DNA from: Theocolax elegans | Lineage: Eukaryota > Arthropoda > Insecta > Hymenoptera > Cerocephalidae | Reading direction: 5' to 3' | Length of the DNA stretch: 64,000 bases | NCBI GenBank assembly: GCA_026168455.1 | Contig: CM047427.1 | Coordinates: 58,543,249-58,607,248, forward strand | Part shown: positions 14,326-28,012 of the stretch, in pieces | Layout of the letters: the number at the start of each line of letters is the position of its first letter | How positions within the stretch are numbered: position 1 is the stretch's first letter | Notes under the pieces: model-generated | Told to the model about the DNA's origin: nothing | Database searches by the model: none | What the model saw: the letters and a program-made list of their open reading frames with translations, nothing else | Made by a program: the position numbers and the translations under genes

Positions 14326-17300
14326 TACACTGAAAAATTTATTTTTTTTTAATTTAATAAATATATTTACTTGAATTCAGTTTATTTGCTTCAAATAACT
14401 ATTTTGTCACACAAGTAAAATTTCGTAGAATTAATTAAATCAATTATTTGTTTGCATGGACACAAATTTGTTGATTAGTTATTCATAAAACCAAATAAAT
14501 TTTATTTGAATTGTTAAAATATTTTTTATAATTTATTTTATCGTTTATTTGAAATAAAAACTCCAATTTCATTACACGTTCAACAATAAACCCAATAAAA
14601 TGGTACTCTTAAAACGAGTAATTCAATTATTTAAATCAATAAAAAATTTCATTGATTTAAAAAATGTATTTAATTGATAGTGTTTCTTTTATATAAGTAC
14701 ATATTTGCTTAAAATGCTAGAATGTTTTGTTAAATTTATTAAATCATTTTTTAATTTAACAAAATGCATTATGTAAATTACTGTTACTTTGAATCATTAA
14801 ATTAATGCAAATATATAATTAATTCAAGTAAACATTTTCTTAACAAAATTGTGTGGGTTGATAAAAAATTTTTGTCTGTATAATAATATTATTTCGTTGA
14901 ATCAAATTAATAATTTTTTTACTCTTAATATTATTTTTATTTAAATTAAGAAACTTGGTTTTGTAAAATAAAATAAGTAAACTTTTTTAATGAACGGTTT
15001 GATGTTATATAATTTTACTTATTATTAGACAATTAAGTAATTTTAAAAAATAATTTTTTTCAATAAAACAAATATGTTTTAAAGTTAATTTGCTAAAGTT
15101 GAAATTATATTTTTTTGTTATGAAGTTTAAACGTTTTTCAACTAAATAAGAATTTGTCGTTTTAAAATAATAAATTTATTTAATTAAAATAATTTTTTTT
15201 AATTTTACACTTTATTTAATTAAAACAAATAATTAATGTTTTAATGATGTTCTTATTTTTTAGTGAAATATTTTATTCGATTAAAAAATTATTTTGTTGA
15301 TTTAATAAAATATTTGTTACAAATAACCAGTTATTTATTTATGTGGTTGATCGAAAGAAATGTGTTTGGTAATTCAACGCAATATTTTTTTAAATTAATT
15401 ACAGATTCATTTAATTTAAATATTCTAATATTTTAATAATTTAACAATAGAATTTGTTTTGTCAGAGCCAAAGAAATCATTTACTCGATTAAAACAAAAT
15501 TTGTTTGAATTCAATAAATTTATTTTTGAGTGTAAGGCAACCGTCTATGACTTTTTCCACTTCCTACATCATAAAGCTGTAAGCGATAGAATTTGTGACG
15601 AAACAACTCGACTATAAAAAGGCTTCTTGTTAAATTTGTAACGAGATTTTTTCGAACGATTCCTCTCTGTTTCGTCATCCGAGGGCGCGCATACGCCTCG
15701 ATATCTAAAGAACATGCTCGAGTCACGTGAGAATTCGAGCGCCAAATCGTAATTTTAATTAACCGAATGAAAGAATGAGGATTGCCGTGCTTTCCGGTTA
15801 ACGGGAGTCCGGGTATTTACGATTCGATACGAAGTGGATGAAGCTCATGTTCCGTGCTCCCTCGACGTGTGCCGCGCAACCTCGTGCAAAGATGAACAAG
15901 CGGAGGAACGGAGAATCATCGGGGTTTAGTTGCTCTTGGAGGCCGAAACGTTTAATTTCTCGGCCGCGCCAAGTTTCCCGCGAGATTCATCGAAGTGCCT
16001 CCAGTTCTTCTCATTTTACGCTGGATACGACTAACGTCGGCCGTATAATTACCACCTTAATTGGTTTTTCTCCTTTATATGGTATTCTCGACACGTAGAC
16101 AATGCCCCTTTCTCACTGGATTCCAGCTTGATCGTCGAAACAACGAGGCTTTCTCCTTCACCTCCTCCTTTTTACTAACTAAAACTAATAGTTTCTTTTA
16201 TCATCGAGCTCACCCTCGTATTCGCGGTTATAACGACGCCACCTCCCGTTCTCCCAAAATTCTCGTTAATTATCTTATCTCATTAACTCTCTATAATTAT
16301 ACAGCAATAATGATTAACTCTACGATATTTTTTGAAAATATTCATATCCATCATAAACAAATTTCTTTCAATCAATCAAATAATTTATTAACTTAAAAAC
16401 TACTGTATTATCACATAATTAAATGACTAGTTATTTATAACAAATATTTTATAAAATCAACAAAATAATTTTGTAATCATACAAAATATTTCTCTGCCTT
16501 GTAACAGTAATGGTCTCAATTAAAGAAATTAGAAGAAGAAATTATTTAGTTGTTTTAAAAGATCTTCATTTTATTCAATCACTTTGATTTACTTGATAGT
16601 AATGAAATATTTAATTTGAGTATATTTAGTAACCATATTAATAATTGAATTTTTTGCTTTCATGAAAATTTTCTTAAAAACAAATTAGTATTTCTTTTTC
16701 CTTCTTATTCTTCTGTAAATCTTATTAAAGATTTATTTATTTTAATAAAACGTTTACTTTATTTAATTCAAATATACGTTTAAATCAAGAAATTTTTTTG
16801 TTGAATCATATAATTTTTTTGGTGAACCTAAAAAAAAGATATTATTTCCTTTGATGATTTGTTTTCAATTTATGTTCCTTTGATATCCAAATTTCATTTA
16901 ATTGAGTATTCTTGAATATATACACCAAATGAACTGTTTTTTTCTCGTGTAACTGAAATTAAATAAATGTTTTATTTAATTTGATAAAACCAAGATATTT
17001 ATTTCAATAACTTCACTTAATATTTTTTACTTACTAAACAGAGCAGCCAATTTTAATAAATCATTACCTTGATTTGAGAAAACGTTCATTCCACAAACGT
17101 ACTTCATTTGATTCAACAAAATGTTTCTTCAAGTAAAACTTGTCGAGTTACTTCAATATTTTTGAAACTTTCTTATATATGAACCGAGTTTCTTAATTTA
17201 AATAAAAATAATATTAAGAGTAAAAAAATTATTAATTTGATTCAACGAAATAATATTATTATACAGACAAAAATTTTTTATCAACCCACACAATTTTGTT

Positions 17301-17796
17301 AAGAAAATGTTTACTTGAATTAATTATATATTTGCATTAATTTAATGATTCAAAGTAACAGTAATTTACATAATGCATTTTGTTAAATTAAAAAATGATT
17401 TAATAAATTTAACAAAACATTCTAGCATTTTAAGCAAATATGTACTTATATAAAAGAAACACTATCAATTAAATACATTTTTTAAATCAATGAAATTTTT
17501 TATTGATTTAAATAATTGAATTACTCGTTTTAAGAGTACCATTTTATTGGGTTTATTGTTGAACGTGTAATGAAATTGGAGTTTTTATTTCAAATAAACG
17601 ATAAAATAAATTATAAAAAATATTTTAACAATTCAAATAAAATTTATTTGGTTTTATGAATAACTAATCAACAAATTTGTGTCCATGTAAACAAATAATT
17701 GATTTAATAATATAACAAAAATATTTATTTGAATCAAATAAACTGAATTCAAATAAATATATTTGTTCGATTAAAAAAAATTAATTTTTCAGTGTA
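14326..17796. mobile_element. Foldback-like element with arms of about 0.6 kb
   Basis: The sequence starting TACACTGAAAAA at 14,326 is matched in reverse complement by TTTTTCAGTGTA ending at 17,796. The inverted arms run about 14,328-14,960 and 17,182-17,794, with high identity over most of their length plus small indels. TA flanks both ends and could be a target-site duplication, as in Tc1/mariner-type insertions. The arms are very AT-rich and built of degenerate TTATTTGAAT-like motifs. No transposase frame is visible. The region between the arms includes a normal-composition block at about 15,535-16,300 that looks like unrelated sequence. A second internal end-like motif (TTTTTGAGTGTA near 15,524-15,535) could mean two nested or opposed copies rather than one element. 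Confidence 0.8.
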
Positions 17797-20689
17797 TGAA
17801 TGTAGATATAATAGGCTTATTCGCATCAATTGTGTTATAATACATGTGTGTGCCTAATAATAGGTAGAAGTCTAAGATAACATGTATTCTGTTATCCTAT
17901 AAAATGTGTCTCCAAGTAAACGGCTCGAGTTAAAGTTGAATTCTGGAACTCAGTAGATTATTTCTTCTCCTAATTGTTACTCGTTCGAATAGAAAAAGTT
18001 TCACTTTTCTTTATAAGTAAACGAGAACGGGAGTTTTTTGTTATTAAGTACGTCGACATCAAAGATAGTTGAGTGCCGAGTACCGATTGGAGGGAGGTCG
18101 ATTCACTTTGGTATTATACGATCGCGAGATCGATTAACCGGAATAATCCATAAGTTTCCCTGGAACGAGTGGAGTTTTAGTTGAAAGCGACCGGTCGTGT
18201 ATCACCCGGGAGTTTCCAAGCGAATCGGACTCGGTTCGCTGAGAATCGAGTAAACCGGTTTTCGTGACTCTCCCGTCCCGGAGAAGCAACGTACGTAACC
18301 GCCGGGTAACCGAGAACTCGATGGACCCGCATTTTACTTCGATTTCTGTTTGTCGATTGAACACCCAATGCCCGGCGGTAAATCGTCGTAACTGTCGTCC
18401 CTCTTGTTAAATCAATCGCACGAGCACTTTTGTTGTTTGTTTTGTGTTTCGCTTTGAAGAAACGCATTAGCCATGCCGTAATTCTAGGTATTGGAAAACG
18501 CACGGTAAAGAAAGTGTTAGTTCACTGCTAGGATTAACTTGCCACCTAGCGACCGAAAATCCTCGAAAATCCTCGTTGCCTCGTCTCGGGATCTCAGGAT
18601 CATTCAAACGTTTTAATTGTCGTGCGACTCCCTATACCTTACCTCATTTCTGTGTCTCCCTACACGCCAGAAGCTAATAATCCAATTTCCTTGCCACATT
18701 TCTTGTTCAATGTCAACTCATTGCGTAATATATGCTAGCTGCGTTATGCGTGTGAGGGTGCTCTTTAATAGGTTACTGTTTGGCTCAACGTTGTCGACCG
18801 TTGTCTTACTCCTGCCTTACTTACAAACGTTACTTACGGTCTTCCATGACGCGTTCGCGTTGTCTCGTTTTAGTGAAAATGTGCAAACTGACGTGAAAGA
18901 CAGATTGCTTACCCAAGATTTACTATCCATTCGCATGGCTGCCCACCGAAATGTAAATTATTTTCGTAATGAATTCCGGACTGAACAGTATAAACAATGA
19001 CTCGTAGCTAAAATTAAGACGATGACGAACGGATTACATACTTCCTTATCTGAACACTTCATTTAAAATACGTAGATTTTCAAGCTTGATCTATTTAGTG
19101 ACCTGTTTATACACGTAAAACTTGACATTGGGTCAAAACTGAGAAGCCTACCGGTACTTGGAGAATATGAAACGGGAGACAAACGTATCAGCGGCCACTA
19201 AAGTACTTACACGCGCAAAAATATTCGCCTCTTACCTTATTGATACCGTTGCTTTATTTTTTGTTACATCGTTTCAACATTAAAAATTCATACACACCAC
19301 TGAAAATCACCAAAAAAACTTTTTAAACGTGTTCAGCAGTCTAAAAATTAAAATTAAAAAATACCGAATTCGATTCGTACTGTGTAATATTATGTTGCAT
19401 CGCATCATCGTTTTTCTCGAAACGCACGATCTAACCAATCGTATCACGTCGCTTTTAATCGTCGTCGTGGATGGATTTATCTTTCTTGTAAACGCGCGGC
19501 TTTAATGTTTACGTAACTGTGCGTCAAGAACAAACGCGAGTGGCAATACCGCGCTTAACTGAATAAAATTAATTTTATAGTAGTTTTTTCCTCCAAATGC
19601 TCTATCGGATCTCATTTAATTTTGCAGAATCATTTTTTTGCAAATAACAATTTAAATGTATTTTTCGCACATATATGTTGGATTTCGCACATAAATGTAG
19701 ATTCTTTGTAAATAACCTTGACTTTAAGATTTATTCGTCAGATTTATTCGCTACCTTATCCAATTATAATAATTCTATATTTTAAATATTTTTCAATTTT
19801 CGCGTCTTAAGTATTAAAATAAATGAACGAATTAGTCACAAATATTATTTTCAGTTTATCATTTATATTTAGAATGAACGGTTAGTCGAATATTTCATGG
19901 CGTGAATGCAATTTTCTTCGAAACGTTTTAGAAAAGTATAATGATCCTGCCGGTCTTAAAGCAAGATTTTTATAGGTAAGTATTTTAATGCATCTGTGCA
20001 ACCAGTTCGTGATAATTTATCGATTAATCGTTTCTTCTCTTTCCGTTTTCACCTTCGGATCGTTCGTATTAAGGTGAAAGGGAAGAACGCGCAAACGTTA
20101 AAGCTGATGTATCGATACGAGCAGGATGCTGCACGTTAACTTGACTTACAACTTTTAGTAAATATTATTCAAATAAATAAAGCGAATAACGATATTCCTT
20201 AATTTCGCTTTTCCGTGGCTAGCTTATAATTCTCCCTGGCCTAATTTCGTCAATTACTCGATAGAATGGTACCCATTACATATATTAATTATACAAATTA
20301 AAAAAAATATACATATTAATTACAATGCGTATAATAGTAAAAATGAACGAAATCCGAATTCATAATTACGTAATTGGTAACGAAAGGGGGTCGACGAACG
20401 TGGACGGCCAATTAAAGGTGTAGACTGGAGGCAGGAGATGTGTGCATTTAAATAAAAGATAGAAATAAAATGTGTAAATAAATTTTAAAATTGGATGGAT
20501 CTGCCTGCAGAGGTATAGTGTAACGACCGAGATCGTAGATCGCGAAGTTATAACTTTGCAAACGTGTTCGAGTCGGAAATTTAATTTGAAGGAGCGAGAG
20601 AGCGCAAGTCACCCTGTCGGGTTCGCCAACATTTACATTTAGAATCGCGAGAGGGTAACATCCCGAGCGGTAAGGGGGCAAGGACGAGC
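17797..20689. other. Non-coding DNA
   Basis: Bases 18,050-18,500 are CpG-rich with frames open on the minus strand but no recognisable protein. The 127-codon frame at 18,617-19,000 has no domain or splice support. The rest is AT-rich. Confidence 0.45.
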
Positions 20690-20753
20690 TGTGTGTGTGT
20701 AGTGTGTGTGTGTAGTGTGTGTGTGTGTGTGTGCGTGCGTGCGCGCGCGCGTG
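20690..20753. repeat. (GT)n/(GC)n microsatellite
   Basis: GT tracts are interrupted twice by TAG, then pass into GCGT and GC alternation. Such alternating purine-pyrimidine DNA can adopt the Z form. Confidence 0.95.
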
Positions 20754-20930
20754 GGGTGTCGAACGAGGGAGGGTACGGATACCGATGTAGTAGAGGAACC
20801 GGAGAGGGGATTCTAGTAGCGCGTCTGGCATCTTTGCAGGCTTACTGCTGGCATGCATTATTCACGACCCTGGACCTACCGCTCGTCCGCCTGTTCTGCC
20901 TGCTCTGGTTCGAAGGAATTCTTTCCCTCT

Positions 20931-20970
20931 GTCTCTCTCTCTCTCGCTCTCGCTCTCGCTCTCGCTCTCT
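20931..20970. repeat. (TC)n and (CTCGCT)n repeat
   Basis: A CT tract followed by four copies of a TCTCGC hexamer. Confidence 0.93.
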
Positions 20971-22263
20971 ATTTTACTATCGCTTTGAAGAAATGTATAC
21001 TAGCCAGACAGAGATTTTACGATAGTCATCTGACTTACGTCGGATCTGATAATTATTGCACTCTATTTAGTTTTGATTTAACACCTCATTGCAATGTTTC
21101 ACTCTAAACTCGATGAATTTTAACCTCTGAAACTTTACCAAACTTACTTAATTTTGAGATGAGTCTCTTTCGTAAAGTACCGAATTATTAGTTTATTATT
21201 GACTTAGATACGTCTGTAAACAACAAGAATTACCAACATTGATTAGATTCACGTACATTACTAAATCTTTATGCTACACAGTGAAATGAGATTACTCATC
21301 GTAAGGTATTGTATTCAATCAAACTCCATAGATTGTAGTATTTCTAGAAAAGAAAGATCAATAGTCGAGGAGTATTAATTTTAAATAGAGTAGATATTGA
21401 AATGTAACATTTCAATTGGTTTTTAAAAGCATGTTTTTCTGCATTCTGACGGAAAAATGTCATTAGATCTCTTATAAAATAAATTTAAATTTGCTAAACT
21501 TAAAAATAAACGTTGCGTAGATCGTAAAATAAACGTCCATCGCGTGATTTAATGGACAATGTAAATAAGAGATATTGATAATTGCATTACCTAAGGTCCC
21601 TTAGAGGTTAAATCTGTCGCGATATATCAGCCAATGCTTTACTTATACATTCATTTTGGGAACGAGCTTACACTACGCAGTTGTTTTCAAATATTTGTTG
21701 ATTATCACTTCTTGTCTTTGGTTCCATGACTTGGTGTGATTCCGTAAGTATGGACTTTTGTGCAGTATGAATTGAAAGGTTCGGTGTCTTTATAATAAGA
21801 TATAACAGACGAACTCAACTCTATCCTTAGTACCTATAAACAGACGACTAGAGACGCTCCGGTTAGATGTCGCTTAACGACGTTATGCGTGCGCTGATGT
21901 TGGTATAGCTAGGGACCGTTGATTCATGCGTCAAGTAAAATTTGATATATTTTAAGCCTACGTTGCACGTATCGAAGTAAGAAGAAAGTGTTGCATTAGA
22001 ACCGAAAGAAAAGATAAAAACGTGGGGTACGTCGCGCGATCTTCGAGGATCGGATTCGCATCCTGGCCACGTGCCAACACAATGTATTATAGTATATGGG
22101 TGTAGAAGTTTGAGTCGAAGTGCACCCGATAAGAAGAGAGAAATGCCTAATCGAGCGTCAGAAACCTCGTGATAAACCTTGAAAAAGGCTGATGACTCGC
22201 CGCGAAAACCAACTCGATTCGATTGGATTCGCGTGGATGCTCCTGAATCGGGCAGTTGTTGGA
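20971..22263. other. Non-coding DNA
   Basis: AT-rich sequence becomes CpG-rich after about 21,990. No gene is supportable. Confidence 0.5.
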
Positions 22264-22300
22264 AGAATCGAGAATCGAGAATCGAGAATCGAGAATCGAG
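22264..22300. repeat. 7-bp tandem repeat (AGAATCG)n
   Basis: Five head-to-tail copies of a 7-bp unit. Confidence 0.95.
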
Positions 22301-22469
22301 AACGGAGCAAATCCCAGCTCGAAGAAGATCCTTTCGAATGGGTCCGGTAGCGCCGAAACGCCTTCGAAGTAAGCTCACTCCCCGACCTCGAAATGGCTTG
22401 GCTATAAATCGCGAGTAACGACCGAGCTCGCGTACGCGCCACGAGCCCACGAATGCCGTGCCGTTAAAT

Positions 22470-22535
22470 GCCGCCGCTACTGCCGCTACCGCCGCTGCCA
22501 CCGCTGCCACCGCTGCCACCGCTGCGCTGCTCCCC
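22470..22535. repeat. GC-rich trinucleotide-like repeat
   Basis: Degenerate GCCGCTACC / GCTGCCACC units. Read on the minus strand they give an Ala/Val run in a 236-codon frame (21,863-22,573) that has no recognisable domain. I treat the frame as a consequence of the repeat and the CpG-rich context. Confidence 0.85.
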
Positions 22536-24856
22536 AAGTAAAGAGAGGAGGGCGACTCGCTCGCGTTTCGCAATTACGTACACTTCGTCTCTCCCTCCCA
22601 CCTTTCAGATCATATATCCCATTTATTTATAAGTACATTTTATTGTACATATTATTCCCTTTGCAGTTATTTCGCCAACAATGTTTTTGTAATAAATGCA
22701 TTTATCTGTCGTATGGGTTTAGATTCCGCAGCACGAAATACATTTAAACCGATCAATCTCTCTCCCACGAGCTCGGTTGTCTGAATTAACCAGTTTGACC
22801 CAAAAGTGCCGGTTTTGACTGACGGTACTAATGTATCTACACATTGATAAGCGCTGTCTGACGGTAAGAATTTGCTTTTATCGTGTCTATAGACATACAG
22901 CCAATATTTATGCACTCGAGTACTTAATTCTCTTGTGTCAAGAGTTTTTATTTAAAATTATATGTGTATATATATATAGTCTAGATTTATTTGTTTTGTC
23001 TTAATCGTTACGCATTACGTCCTATATAAGTTAATATTTTAATATGTCGTTCGGTGCATTTTAAAAGGAAATATGATTCGGCTACGAGACAGTTAAATTT
23101 TAAAAATCTGGAATAGTGCGAATTAAATCTAGCGATACAATTTTTCCTTGGACAGATTCTCGCAAACGCGATTCTTCCAAGTGACGAGAAGCGTGTGCTC
23201 GAGGTTACATTATAGCCTCGATTAGATTTTCCACTTTCGGTCTCTCAGGATTCGCGGAGGTCGTCTCTTCGTTTGTCGAGAGACAGATCAACGATGCATC
23301 GCACAATTTTCTATACATTTTGACAAAACAGTTGGGTCTTCGTCTCACCTAATGGTTTTGGGGACTCGTCCAGATTCAAGAAGATTAATCTTCTAAAATC
23401 CTAATTCTTTGATAAAAATCGATCATCCAAATTCACGGAGTTCAAGTTTACTCTTCTTTTAATCGTATCCGACTTCTTTTGGGCTTCTGTATAAATTATT
23501 GCTTAAACCCATATGTCTAATTTAATTAATACGATGGAAGCATTTTGCGGCACGCAAATTTTTGATAAATTCAGATATTTTGAGCGGCCAATTACGACGT
23601 AATGAGAATCAATTTGACAAAAGCATCGTTAATGTATTATAATGTGTTATATACCATATGGCTTACCATGGTATAGCCTCTAATTGTAGTTAATAAATGC
23701 TATATATTCAATATTTAACCGACCGAACCTCGTTTGTTTGACAACAAAGCTACCATATAACCTCTAACCTACTTTTCCTTGTTGAATACATTTATATATT
23801 TTGTATATTTGGTATTAATAAGTTTTAGTTACATGATTTGAAAATAAATTCTTGTCATTTGACATTGAAGCTAATAAAATGCGCAAATTGCACATCTTTT
23901 ACATCCTCTATTGCACATTCGAATACACTACATTTTTTCTTATACAAATAAATGATGTTTTCTTTTTCAAAGTATTCGTTTACGCAACTGTATATTGCCT
24001 AGTTTGCTGTTGTATCGGTATCGGTTCGATCGACAAGCGACATTAAATATTTTTTTGATCTTGAAATTATTGTTATTCTTCGTATGCATCTCTCGTGAAT
24101 ATACTAACACGTGTTAAACTGTTTAGGCTAACATCCCAATCGTACGTTACGTGCGTAGAACCTCTGCTCCTTTCAAATTTAACTTAATTTTGCACGTGGA
24201 AAGGGTGAAATGTAAAGATCATTTCAAACGCGACATACGCATATAATTTTATGGTCTCTCTTTTTAACTTAAATCTCTTTGCGCACGGATGGGCAAATGA
24301 AAAAAGGAAATTTACAAACAAACAAACATTACCGTTTTCGTTTTACGCGCTCTTTCTTTGTGCTTTGTGCTTTCCACCTTCACCTCAAGTCTTTTAATAG
24401 TTTTATAAACGTCTTTTAACCTTAAAATTAAGATACAAAATGTTTTAGCTTCCCCGAGTAACATTTAAACATACCTAATTAGTGTATACTTTAGAAATCA
24501 TTTTAGTTTATACTATAGGGTTAGTGTCTGGTTGATTGTCTCAATTTTTCTACTTTTTATATGTCTTAAAATTGAAAAAGACGCAATTAAACTAGTTAAA
24601 GATTAAACATTGAGCTATGTCGAGGTACAGTTATATCGACCCAGTTTAATCATATTCAAGGGCACAGAATTTTTTCGAGGAAGGAAAGTCTGAGTTGCCA
24701 AAAAAAGACGATCGTAAAACTGGGCGAAAGCGTCGAAGAGAAGCAATAAAAGTATAAACCAACTAGAAGGGAAAGGGGAAAGGAGTGATACGATTATGCG
24801 ATAGAGATAAATAATTTATTGCTGGACGTCTGGCCAGTGGCCAACATTTTCTCGGC
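22536..24856. other. AT-rich non-coding DNA
   Basis: I see no gene, RNA or element that I can support. Confidence 0.55.
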
Positions 24857-25000
24857 GACGTCGTCGTTTTCGTCGTCGTTTTCGTCGTCGTTTTCGTCGT
24901 CTTTCTCGTCGTCTTTCTCGTCGTCTTTCTCGTCGTCTTTCTCGTCGTTCTCGTCGTCGTCGGCGTCGTCGTCGTCGTTGTTGCCGTCGTCGTCGTCATT
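24857..25000. repeat. GTC-rich compound repeat (CGTCGTTTT / CGTCTTTCT)
   Basis: About 140 bp of 12-bp units built from CGTCGT plus TTTC. The minus strand reads as an Asp/Glu/Lys/Asn run inside a 93-codon frame and the plus strand as a Ser/Phe run. Openness in several frames is what a repeat of this composition produces, so I do not call a gene. Confidence 0.93.
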
Positions 25001-27596
25001 TTCTTTTATTCGGGGGAAAACGAGACGAAACTTTGGCCGCGTTCGGGACCAAAATAAACTCACGCGCTTCATCACCCGCGAAATTATGTTCTATAATTAT
25101 TTAGCGTGCGGTTGGGAATTTAAAGCCGAAACCTTGTTTACACTCGGACCATCGAGACTTCAACCAATTAAACGACCTTTTTCCTGTAAACGCGAAATAA
25201 TTATAAAAATAAGTATGGAGAAATTAATGCGGATAGAAGATTGAAAATTTAATAGACGTACAATTAAAGACCCTCCAACGTTTAATCATTTTCTATAGAG
25301 AAAGTAAATAATAGTCAACGATTGTGCTGATCTTCATCTTTATTCTGTATTTGTATTCATTTTCCCATTGATTCAATTACTGATATATACTTAATCAATT
25401 ATGATACTAATTAATAACTAACTGATATTAAAATCGCACTTAACGGCATGTCGGGCCCAAATTACAGGAATATGCACTTTTCACCTCAAAAATTCTATCT
25501 AAAATATTGAATTAAAAATCTGAACATAATTCATATGGATAACTTAAAATATAAAGAAACTGACGTTCAGGGTTTTCTTTGATTATTTATTAACAACATT
25601 AATATAATCAGCGGCTTTCAAAATTTCAATTCAAGTGAATCAGATCATTTCGTTTATGGAACTTGCATACCTGATTAATTAACAATCGAGTAAAATAGTT
25701 GAATCATTGCGTGTATTTAAAAAAATTAATCACTTATATAATAATTAGTTGTAAATCAATATATTCTAAAAACTCAAAAATATTTGCACTTAAGGACTGT
25801 AGTATTTATAGTGAAAACGTTGTTAAAAATGCAGTTAAAACATTGAATGATGCATTCTTCAATTAGTTTAATTATTTTCTTTGTATTTGAGTATTTAGTG
25901 AAATAATCTATTTGTCCAAAACGATGTAATAATTGAGCTTGGTCGATAACAACCAGGTATGCTATCCCATTACGAGGAAACTTAGAAAGGTTGAAACTCT
26001 CGGTCAGTCTAGATGATCAATGAAGCCCCCTAAATATTGATTGCTTTCTAAACGCAGTTTTCGACTCTATTTAATGAAAACAATGAAAACGAAAGTAATA
26101 AATAATCATAAGAGCATTCATAGGAAATATATAAACACGCTTGAGTTATCCGGTAGGTCGATTACAAATTCATCGTTCGTCACGACGCTCATTAAATCGA
26201 AACTCAAGCCAGTGAAAATTTCCTCTTCTCCGAGTCACTTAACCTAAATTCTGGCGCGTCCGAGAAAAAAGAAGCCGAGAGTCCGATACCGCATCATTTA
26301 TTTTCGCCGCGAACTCGCAATAGGAAATGATTTATGTAAACCTATGAGGAGCGCGCGAACGTTAAGGGGTTAATCGAGTCGAGGCGAGTCGAGGCGAGTC
26401 GAGGCAAATCGATCGACGCCGATTAACATAATTTTACATTGAATTGAAATTACCGGTTCGTTTGAAAAAATCACCATTGATCCAATCGAGCCTCTTCTTC
26501 GTTTTTTCCCTTTAATGTAAATGCACGTCCAATTTGTTACAAACATCAATCTCCATTCTTCAAAAGTAATTCGTTCTTTCCATTAAGTGGAAATAATGAA
26601 TGATATTTCTAACCCATATGACGATTTTATTTTAAAAAATATATATTCTTATACGCAATACATGTATATATATATGTATATACACGAAAAATTAAGGCAA
26701 CAACTTATCAATTATATGTATTTTTTATGTTTCAGGTAAAGATTGTCTAGTCAAGTTTTGTCATTTTGCACAATCGACGGTTGGTGAGTCGGAAAATCAT
26801 CATTGATTAAACATTTGTTTAGAGTCCCGAAAATAAATTGACCATTTGAACCACGTTTTATACAACTCCTCTCCGACAGAGAAGTTAAATACATCATCGT
26901 ATTTTACGGTGAATTTAATCTTCTTTACACGATTGAATATTTATTTTGGTACGTTTGCGGAAATGAGATATACACATGTCAGCTATAAATGATAAACAAC
27001 GCGATGATTAATTTTCGATCAAATAAATTGATAATTTTATTAAGGAATAATTTAGGTAAATTATTTAAAAGTAAAATGGGTAGGTAAAATATTAGGATGC
27101 ATTGGGTGTGCAAAGTAGGTAATGGTTGCTATTGTGGGCCTAGATGGATCGTAGATTTAGAAGGTGATTTAAATATTTACACAGAATAATATCTTTGAAC
27201 TTTGGGATGAAAACACGAGGGAATTGAATGATCGTAGTGACCGACGTTCATTCCATGATGGATGAAAAATAACTATAAAAACTAAAAAGTATGAAATAAA
27301 ATAAGATAAAATAAAATAACGTAGAAATATGTGGTAAATGAGAAATCAAAGATAAGCGAGAGGGAGTTGAAAGAGTAAAGTGAGAAAGAAACATAGGAAG
27401 GTGAAGGATAAAAGAAGACTCTTTCGGGAAGAGTAGTAGAGTACGGTTGTCGAAATAAGATCGAGGGAAACTTTGGAGAAGACGGAGGCTGCAACCGTTT
27501 AATGAAACGCAACCTCGCTCGGAAACCGGCTTCTCCACGCTACACTCCTTCCGACGACGTCGAGGAGGCGAGCGAACCGGCTGAACCGGTTCGCTT

Positions 27597-27598
<2 letters not shown>
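25001..27598. other. AT-rich non-coding DNA
   Basis: It contains a three-copy 10-bp repeat (GAGTCGAGGC, about 26,376-26,406) and a short AT run near 26,660. No gene is supportable. Confidence 0.5.
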
Positions 27599-27660
<62 letters not shown>

Positions 27661-27672
27661 TCTCCCTCTCTC
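27599..27672. repeat. (TC)n microsatellite
   Basis: The longest TC tract of the window, about 74 bp, with two CCC interruptions near its end. Confidence 0.97.
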
Positions 27673-27979
27673 GGTACACCTCCATCGCTTTCAAAGAAGA
27701 TTGGTAGGCGCTTGTGCGCGCGTACACATAGCTGGGGAGGTCTATGCAGACACGCAAAGACGGTGTCAGTGGTCGTGCGGCTCAATACAAAGGTAACTGT
27801 GCGCGAGCGTGTCTTGAGAGTCGCGTATATCCGATCCAGTGATCTCCAGACTCGTAACGCGAGTTTAACATACGTGGTGTTAGCTCTTGTGTGCGCCTGC
27901 GTGTCTGTCCTTTCTCTGCGTGTGTGCAGTCGCTGTACGATCTCCTTAAGGAGCGGGACAAACGATGCACACCCACGTA

Positions 27980-28012
27980 TCTCCCTCTCCCTCTCCCTCT
28001 CCCTCTCCCACG
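27980..28012. repeat. (CCCTCT)n repeat
   Basis: Four or five copies of a CT-rich hexamer. Confidence 0.93.

Noticed and set aside
21863..22573. 236-codon minus-strand frame with an Ala/Val run
   Set aside because: It depends on a GC-rich repeat and the CpG-rich context. It has no recognisable domain, and overlapping frames on both strands are also open.
24794..25075. Acidic 93-codon minus-strand frame
   Set aside because: It is a translation of the CGTCGTTTT/CGTCTTTCT repeat. The plus strand is equally open, and there is no non-repeat domain.
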